Shown one piece after another: positions 13,675-18,827 of a stretch of 18,827 nt of DNA. Position numbers and translations under genes: made by a program. The stretch's first letter is position 1; each line of letters begins with the position of its first letter. The stretch is from positions 1 to 18,827 of the forward strand of contig CANCQD010000037.1 of NCBI GenBank assembly GCA_947380285.1, in the 5' to 3' direction. This DNA comes from Burkholderiaceae bacterium (GTDB lineage Bacteria > Pseudomonadota > Gammaproteobacteria > Burkholderiales > Burkholderiaceae). The notes beneath the pieces are model-generated. The model had not been told where the DNA came from and ran no database searches. It was given only the letters and a program-made list of their open reading frames with translations.

Positions 13675-14584
13675 GATCCCACAGAAAAGCTATTCATTAC
13701 CTGCTAGTCATTTATTGCTGGCGTTGGCCATTGTGGCAGTGTGGGGTACGAACTTTGTCGTGATTAAGTTGTCGCTTGCAGCTTTTCCACCATTTTTATT
13801 TGCCGCACTGAGATATACCTTCGCATTTTTTCCGCTGGTTTTCTTTGTGCCAAGACCCAAAACATCTTGGGCCAACCTTTGTATTTATGGCTTGGCAGTC
13901 GGGGTGGGGCAGTTCGGTATTTTGTACTTTGCGATTGATGGGCGCATTTCCCCAGGCCTAGCTTCTCTAGTCATCCAGACGCAGGTATTTTTCACAATCG
14001 GCTTTGCAATGTTTTTTGCGAAAGAGCGTTTACGCACTTATCAGACGCTAGCGGTATTGGTAGCTATGACCGGTTTGGGAATTATTGCGCTGCACACTGA
14101 TGCGAGTACGACCTTCCTCGGCTTGGCGTTGGTTGTATTTACTGGGTTTTCTTGGGGTGTGGCAAACACCGTCAGTCGTAGGGCGGGTTCGATCAATATG
14201 CTGGCATACGTGGTTTGGGCAAGTGTTTTTGCGATTCCACCCTTATTTACTATCTCTTATTTTTATGAGGGTGGCTGGGAAAATATGAATGCATCATTAA
14301 CCTCGGCCCCAGTAGGGGCATGGGCCGGTGTCTTTTGGCAGTCTTGGGGAAATACCGTCTTTGGCTATTCCGCCTGGGCGTGGCTGCTATCGAAGCATCC
14401 GGCAGCAGTAGTGGCGCCAGCACCGCTGCTTGTGCCTATCTTTGGCATGGGTACTGCCGCTTACTTCTTGGCTGAGCCATTGCCTTTATGGAAGATCTTG
14501 GCGGCAGGCTTGGTGATCGCAGGATTGGTTATCAACCTCTTTTGGCCCAATATTGAGCGAAGCCTTAAAAAGCGCTTAGCCTAA
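13667..14584 (+). CDS. EamA/DMT-superfamily transporter (RhaT/YdcZ-like)
   Basis: A 305-residue protein with about ten membrane helices arranged as two EamA repeats. The first starts at residue ~15 (LALAIVAVWGTNFVVIKLSL, the typical WGxNFV motif). The second starts near 150 (FLGLALVVFTGFSWGVANTV), with the C-terminal GLVIAGLVINL. DMT exporters move amino acids, amines or other metabolites; the substrate is unknown. The GTG start lies inside the end of the GMC gene (8-bp overlap), so the two are one operon and may handle the same metabolite. Hairpins lie at and after its stop. Confidence 0.88.
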   Translation: MPKIPQKSYSLPASHLLLALAIVAVWGTNFVVIKLSLAAFPPFLFAALRYTFAFFPLVFFVPRPKTSWANLCIYGLAVGVGQFGILYFAIDGRISPGLASLVIQTQVFFTIGFAMFFAKERLRTYQTLAVLVAMTGLGIIALHTDASTTFLGLALVVFTGFSWGVANTVSRRAGSINMLAYVVWASVFAIPPLFTISYFYEGGWENMNASLTSAPVGAWAGVFWQSWGNTVFGYSAWAWLLSKHPAAVVAPAPLLVPIFGMGTAAYFLAEPLPLWKILAAGLVIAGLVINLFWPNIERSLKKRLA

Positions 14585-14593
14585 GTGGCTAAG
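14575..14593 (+). terminator. Hairpin over the exporter stop codon
   Basis: CTTAGCC (14575-14581) and GGCTAAG (14587-14593) form a perfect 7-bp stem with a five-base loop that contains the start of the TAA stop. No U-run follows, so it is at best a weak terminator or an mRNA-end stabiliser. Confidence 0.35.
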
Positions 14594-14608
14594 GCTAGTG
14601 TAAAACCC

Positions 14609-14640
14609 TAATACAAAGCTCTTTTTTTGCCTTTGTATTA
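14609..14640. terminator. Hairpin with T-rich loop between exporter and livJ
   Basis: TAATACAAAG (14609-14618) and CTTTGTATTA (14631-14640) are perfect 10-bp arms around a 12-base loop holding seven Ts. The stem is AT-rich and no U-tract follows it, so it is not a textbook intrinsic terminator; it may end the exporter transcript or be a protein site. Confidence 0.35.
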
Positions 14641-14657
14641 ACAGTAAGATAACTGTT
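14640..14657. promoter_or_regulatory. Interrupted palindrome upstream of livJ
   Basis: AACAGT (14640-14645) and ACTGTT (14652-14657) are perfect inverted half-sites six bases apart, about 65 bp before the livJ start. The layout suits a dimeric regulator. A TATAAA at 14673-14678 is a possible -10. No regulator can be named from the sequence. Confidence 0.3.
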
Positions 14658-14719
14658 CGTCTGAGTTTTATCTATAAAAAAGTATTTATTTAATAGCAAT
14701 TTTTAGTCATGGAGACTTT

Positions 14720-15904
14720 ATGAATATTCGTCGTCACATTTTTGCGGTAGCTGCAACTGCAATGCTTGCATCCGGTGCATACGCTGCCGATATCAAACTT
14801 GGTGTTTCTGGCCCATTTACCGGCGGTTCATCCTCAATGGGTGTGAGCATGCGTGATGGCGTGCGCCTTGCAACTAAAGAAATTAATGCTGCTGGTGGTG
14901 TTAACGGCAACATGCTCGTATTGGTTGAGCGCGACGATGAAGCAAAAAATGAACGTGGCGTGCAAATTGCACAAGAGTTAATTAACAACGAGAAAGTTGT
15001 TGCTACTTTAGGCTACATCAACACTGGTGTTGCTTTGGCTTCACAGCGTTTCTATCAAGACGCAAAGATTCCGGTAATGAATAACGTTGCGACTGGGACA
15101 TTGATTACTAAGCAATTTCCTAACGCGCCAGAGAATTATGTTTTCCGAAATGGCGCTGCTGACAATATTCAAGCACCAATGATTGCTAAAGAAGCAGTTG
15201 AAAAGCGTGGCTTGAAGAAAGTGGCAATTTTGGCTGACTCAACAAACTACGGTCAGTTAGGCCGAGAGGACTTGGAAAAGGCCTTGAAGGGTTACGGCGT
15301 AACGCCAGTTGCCGTTGAGAAATTCAACATTGGTGACGTAGATATGACTTCACAATTGCTCAAGGCAAAAAATGCTGGGGCTGATGTAATTTTGACCTAC
15401 GCAATTGGACCTGAGTTGGCACAAATTGCTAACGGTATGGCTAAGTTGGGTTGGAAAAAACCAATGATTGGTAGCTGGACATTGTCTATGGCTAGCTTTA
15501 TTGATACAGCGGGTAAAAATGGTAACGGCGCAACAATGCCGGAGACTTTCATTCAGCAGCCTGCTACTACGCCAAAGCGTAAGGTATTCGTGGATACTTA
15601 CCTTAAAGAGTTCAAGCCAAAGAATGGCATCATCGCTTCCCCAGTATCAGCAGCCCAAGGTTACGATTCTGTTTACCTTTTGGCAGCTGCTATTAAGCAA
15701 GCAAACAGTACAGATGGACCAAAGATTTTGGCAGCATTGCAAGATCTAAAGGCTCCGGTTGATGGTGTAGTAATGACATACAACAAGCCATTCTCTGCAA
15801 CAGACCATGAAGCAATTAAGTCAAAAGACGTGGTAATGGGCGTAGTTGAAAACGGCCGCGTTGAGTTCTTGAATGCTGAGGACGCTGTAGCTAAGAAGAA
15901 GTAA
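14720..15904 (+). CDS. livJ: LivJ-type periplasmic amino-acid-binding protein
   Basis: A 394-residue type I periplasmic binding protein of the branched-chain amino acid ABC class. The signal peptide (MNIRRHIFAVAATAMLASGAYA) ends with cleavage after residue 22. The mature protein opens DIKLGVSGPFTGGSSSMGVS, then GVNGNMLVLVERDDEAKNER and LGYINTGVALASQRF, all typical of LivJ/LivK. The bound ligand may be Leu/Ile/Val or another amide-type solute; this cannot be read from sequence. It has a strong GGAG ribosome site (14711-14714) five bases before the ATG. It is separated from the permease genes by a terminator, which would let the binding protein be made in excess. Confidence 0.92.
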   Translation: MNIRRHIFAVAATAMLASGAYAADIKLGVSGPFTGGSSSMGVSMRDGVRLATKEINAAGGVNGNMLVLVERDDEAKNERGVQIAQELINNEKVVATLGYINTGVALASQRFYQDAKIPVMNNVATGTLITKQFPNAPENYVFRNGAADNIQAPMIAKEAVEKRGLKKVAILADSTNYGQLGREDLEKALKGYGVTPVAVEKFNIGDVDMTSQLLKAKNAGADVILTYAIGPELAQIANGMAKLGWKKPMIGSWTLSMASFIDTAGKNGNGATMPETFIQQPATTPKRKVFVDTYLKEFKPKNGIIASPVSAAQGYDSVYLLAAAIKQANSTDGPKILAALQDLKAPVDGVVMTYNKPFSATDHEAIKSKDVVMGVVENGRVEFLNAEDAVAKKK

Positions 15905-15959
15905 TTTAAATTAGGCAGGCAATCTAACATTTATTTTGCACTGCAACATTTAATAAAAC

Positions 15960-15990
15960 AAAGCGCCGCCCAAAAAGCGGCGTTTTGCTT
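15960..15990 (+). terminator. Rho-independent terminator/attenuator after livJ
   Basis: CGCCGC (15964-15969) and GCGGCG (15977-15982) form a GC-rich stem with a seven-base loop, extended by A-U pairs from the flanking A's and the TTTT at 15983-15986. It sits about 55 bases after livJ and 53 before livH, and probably acts as a partial terminator inside the operon. Confidence 0.82.
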
Positions 15991-16042
15991 ACAATGTCGG
16001 ATTCGTTAATAAAACAGTTTTAAGAATATTTAGGCCAATAAC

Positions 16043-16921
16043 ATGGACATGTTTGCACAAATCCTCTCGAGCGGTATAGCGGTGGGGATGATCTACGCGG
16101 TCATCGCCTTCGGTTTCCAGCTCACTTTTGCCACATCTGGCACCTTGAACTTCGGTCAAGGTGAGGCCTTGATGTTAGGCGCGCTAGTAGGTTTAACCTG
16201 CGTCGACACTTTTGGGATGAACTACTGGGTAATGATCCCTGTAGTTTGTTTGTTTGGCATGATTCAGGGTAGCTTCGTTGAGCTAATTGGTGTGCGTCCT
16301 GCGATCAAGATTAAATCTGAGTTCGGTTGGATTATGTCCACCATCGCACTTGGTATTATTTTCAAGAACGTGGCCGAAAATATCTGGGGTCGTGATGCAT
16401 TGCCATTCCCATCCCCATTGCCAATGGAGCCAATGAATTTCTTGGGTGCGAATATTCTCCCGATGGAAATATTGGTGGTTGTTGGCGCACTTGTAATGAT
16501 GTTATTGGTAGAATTTTTTAACCGTAAAACGATTTACGGTAAAGCTGTGGTTGCTACTGCAAACGACCGTGATGCTGCCGGCTTAATGGGTATCAATACC
16601 AGCGTAGTCATTACATTCTCATATGCACTTTCTTCTTTAACAGCTGCATTCGCAGGTGTATTGATTGCACCACTGACTTTAACTGGCGCAACTATGGGCG
16701 GCGCCTTAGGTTTGAAGGCTTTCGCGGTAGCGATTATTGGCGGCTTATCGAGCGGTCTCGGAATTATTGTGGGTGGTTTGATTTTGGGTATTGTCGAAAC
16801 AGCTACCGGTTTTTATATCTCTACTGGTTACAAAGATGTTCCAGGTTTAATTTTGTTATTGCTTGTATTGGCATACAAACCATCTGGCCTCTTCGGCAAA
16901 TCTGCGATTAAGAAAGTTTAA
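16043..16921 (+). CDS. livH: LivH-type branched-chain amino acid ABC permease
   Basis: A 292-residue inner-membrane permease with about eight helices. LivH features include the N-terminal GIAVGMIYAVIAFGFQLTFA (11-30), the conserved LNFGQGEALMLGALVG (35-50), the cytoplasmic coupling region VVATANDRDAAGLMGINTS near residues 171-189, and the late AFAVAIIGGLSSGLG. It pairs with the LivM domain of the next gene. ATG at 16043 or 16049. Its TAA overlaps the next gene's ATG (TAATG), a sign of coupled translation. Confidence 0.93.
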   Translation: MDMFAQILSSGIAVGMIYAVIAFGFQLTFATSGTLNFGQGEALMLGALVGLTCVDTFGMNYWVMIPVVCLFGMIQGSFVELIGVRPAIKIKSEFGWIMSTIALGIIFKNVAENIWGRDALPFPSPLPMEPMNFLGANILPMEILVVVGALVMMLLVEFFNRKTIYGKAVVATANDRDAAGLMGINTSVVITFSYALSSLTAAFAGVLIAPLTLTGATMGGALGLKAFAVAIIGGLSSGLGIIVGGLILGIVETATGFYISTGYKDVPGLILLLLVLAYKPSGLFGKSAIKKV

Positions 16922-18827
16922 TGATGAAATTGAAGTCTCTATTACCGATATTAATTGCGATTGCGGGGCTATTTGTATTGCCCTTATTTATCCATAATCC
17001 TTATTACATTCACTTAGTTGAAACCATTCTGATCTATACCATTTTGTTATTTGGTTTGGATATTGTGGTGGGTTATGTAGGTCAGGTTTCTTTGGGGCAC
17101 GCAGCCCTTTTTGGAATTGGTTCCTATACCGCTGGCGTTCTGTACTTCCACTTTGGATTGCCAATTTGGGTCAATATCCCAGCTTCTATTATTGTTACTG
17201 CAATCTTTGGCGGGATATTAGCCTTGCCAGCCTTGAAGGTAATCGGACCCTATCTTGCGATGGTGACCTTGGCATTCGGTACGATCGCTCAGATTTTGAT
17301 TAATGAAATGACTTGGTTGACCGAGGGTCCTTTAGGTATCAAGATTCCAAAGCCAGAACTCATGGGTGTCCCAATGACCAAGGCAGAGTATTTCTGGCTG
17401 GTCTCTGCAGTCCTCATTATTTCTATGATCGTAGTTGATCGTTTTGTGAAATCCCAAATCGGCCGTGCTTTCGAAGCTTTACGTGATAGCCCAATTGCTT
17501 GTGACTGTATGGGTGTTTCCGTTTACCGCTTTAAGGTGATCGCGTTTGTCATTAGCGCGGGCTTTGCTGGTTTAGCTGGTTGCTTGTACGCTTACTCTGA
17601 GCAATACATTTCCCCAAACACTTATAACAATGAATTAGCTGTTTTGTTCCTACTCGGCATCATTATGGGTGGACGTAAGTCACGCTTGGGCGCGGTGATT
17701 GGTGCTGCCATCATCGTTTTGTTGCCAAAACTGCTTGACGATATCTTCCTGTTCCGTATCGTTGCTTCGATTATTGCAATCGTGGTGGTGGTAGGTGCTG
17801 GCATGGCTTTATCCAAGCAATTAACTACCCCTAGACGTGTAGCAGTTCCGATTGCTGGCGTTGTAGGTTTGGCTGCGTTTTCATTCTGGCTCAACAGCAT
17901 TTCTGACTGGCGCTTGAGTATTTTCGGCTTCATGATTTTGCTTGTTGTCTATTATTTGCAAAACGGTATTGTTGGCTTTGCGAAAAGCTTTTATCAATCC
18001 ATGGTCGGTAAAGCTAAAACTACCCGTGGTGGTGATCATGAAGAAGTGGATGATTCCATTAGCTTTATCAGTACTGTTGCCAATCAAAATACTGGTGCTG
18101 AGCTCCTCAAAGTTGACTCTGTATTGATGCAGTTTGGCGGCTTGAAAGCCTTGAACAATGTTGATCTGAGCATCAAGCGCGGCACTATTCATGGCTTGAT
18201 CGGCCCTAATGGTTCTGGCAAGAGCACCATGATGAACGTGTTGACTGGTATTTACGTACCTACAGCAGGTAACGTGTTGTACGCTGGCGAAAGCGTAGTC
18301 GGCAAGACTTCTTCGGACATCGCCTTGTCTGGTATCGCGCGTACTTTCCAAAACGTTCAGCTCTTCGGTGAAATGACTGCCATCCAAAATATTTTGGTTG
18401 GTTTACATCACACCTTTAAATCAAACATGGTAGAAATTGCTTTGCATCTACCGCGTTACAAGAATGAAGAGGCTGAAGCCCATGCTCGTGCAATGGCACT
18501 TCTTAAGTTCGTTGGTCTTGATGACTTAGCCAACGAAGAAGCGCGTAACTTGCCATACGGTAAGCAGCGTTTGTTAGAGATTGCCCGTGCTTTGGCTTTA
18601 GATCCAGAACTGCTCTTGTTGGATGAGCCAGCTGCAGGATTGACTGCTCCTGATATTAAAGAGCTCTTGCGCATTATTCGTAAGATCCGCGATAGCGGTA
18701 TTACCTTCATCCTGATTGAGCATCACATGGATGTGGTGATGTCAGTTTGCGATACCGTTTCTGTATTGGACTTCGGTCAGAAGATTGCAGAAGGTAAACC
18801 AGCTGAAGTTCAGGCAGACGAGAAGGT
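16921..18827 (+). CDS. livMG: LivM-LivG fusion: ABC permease plus ATPase (3' end outside window)
   Basis: One uninterrupted frame from ATG 16921 (or 16924) to the window end, at least 635 codons. Residues ~1-350 are a LivM permease: SLGHAALFGIGSYTAG (57-72), RDSPIACDCMGVSVYRFK from 188, and extra helices towards residue 350. A hydrophilic linker (~352-392) leads to a LivG ATPase beginning near residue 393. It has Walker A GPNGSGKST (428-436), Q-loop Q477, the signature-like NLPYGKQR (543-550), Walker B LLLLDEP with D568 and E569, and switch His H601 (IEHHM). Fused LivM-LivG proteins are known in proteobacteria. The join lies mid-frame with no stop, so it is not an assembly of two genes. The ATPase C-terminus and any livF lie beyond 18827. 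Confidence 0.92.
   Translation, partial: MMKLKSLLPILIAIAGLFVLPLFIHNPYYIHLVETILIYTILLFGLDIVVGYVGQVSLGHAALFGIGSYTAGVLYFHFGLPIWVNIPASIIVTAIFGGILALPALKVIGPYLAMVTLAFGTIAQILINEMTWLTEGPLGIKIPKPELMGVPMTKAEYFWLVSAVLIISMIVVDRFVKSQIGRAFEALRDSPIACDCMGVSVYRFKVIAFVISAGFAGLAGCLYAYSEQYISPNTYNNELAVLFLLGIIMGGRKSRLGAVIGAAIIVLLPKLLDDIFLFRIVASIIAIVVVVGAGMALSKQLTTPRRVAVPIAGVVGLAAFSFWLNSISDWRLSIFGFMILLVVYYLQNGIVGFAKSFYQSMVGKAKTTRGGDHEEVDDSISFISTVANQNTGAELLKVDSVLMQFGGLKALNNVDLSIKRGTIHGLIGPNGSGKSTMMNVLTGIYVPTAGNVLYAGESVVGKTSSDIALSGIARTFQNVQLFGEMTAIQNILVGLHHTFKSNMVEIALHLPRYKNEEAEAHARAMALLKFVGLDDLANEEARNLPYGKQRLLEIARALALDPELLLLDEPAAGLTAPDIKELLRIIRKIRDSGITFILIEHHMDVVMSVCDTVSVLDFGQKIAEGKPAEVQADEK

Noticed and set aside
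17881..18387. Minus-strand 168-codon ORF at the right end
   Set aside because: Antisense to the LivM-LivG linker and Walker A region, whose motifs are unambiguous in the plus frame.

Overview
The window looks like a stretch of chromosome from a small-genome freshwater betaproteobacterium (Burkholderiales), most likely Polynucleobacter or a close relative. This is inferred from moderate-to-low GC, very short intergenic gaps, a Bug-type (TctC) solute receptor, a DUF934 gene translationally coupled to a siroheme-dependent reductase, darP, and a fused LivM-LivG ABC protein. No rRNA, tRNA, CRISPR array, insertion sequence or phage block was recognised. No gap between genes exceeds about 190 bases.

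Left part (1-5700): the start of an exported or membrane protein leaves the window at base 1. A ChaA-type cation/proton antiporter follows, then a siroheme/sulfite-reduction cluster: cbiX on the plus strand, facing cobA, a DUF934 gene and a nitrite/sulfite reductase on the minus strand. CobA and CbiX provide steps towards siroheme, and the reductase uses siroheme. The usual partners cysH, cysD and cysN are not in the cluster. A complete phd-doc toxin-antitoxin pair with a tandem AT-rich operator lies just upstream of the reductase.

Middle part (5690-9860): two small membrane proteins of unknown function are followed by a minus-strand catabolic pair, a Bug periplasmic receptor and a LigI-type amidohydrolase. 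A plus-strand alpha/beta hydrolase of the enol-lactonase type is divergent from them. Together they suggest uptake and hydrolysis of an organic acid or lactone, but the substrate is unknown. An HdeD/DUF308 membrane protein follows.

Right-middle part (9900-14600): a 58-residue basic protein too short for ordinary ORF cut-offs, an acyltransferase-3 membrane protein, the ribosome-assembly factor DarP, an orphan excisionase/MerR-type DNA-binding protein, and a GMC-family flavin oxidoreductase overlapping an EamA-type exporter.

Right end (14720-18827): a branched-chain amino acid type ABC transporter: LivJ binding protein, a Rho-independent terminator/attenuator, LivH permease, and a LivM-LivG fusion that runs off the window. 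No convincing new multi-gene system was seen. The most interesting items are the phd-doc operator, the unrecognised small membrane gene pair with a possible 21-codon leader, the 58-residue basic protein, the orphan HTH next to a direct repeat, and the rearranged sulfite/siroheme cluster.
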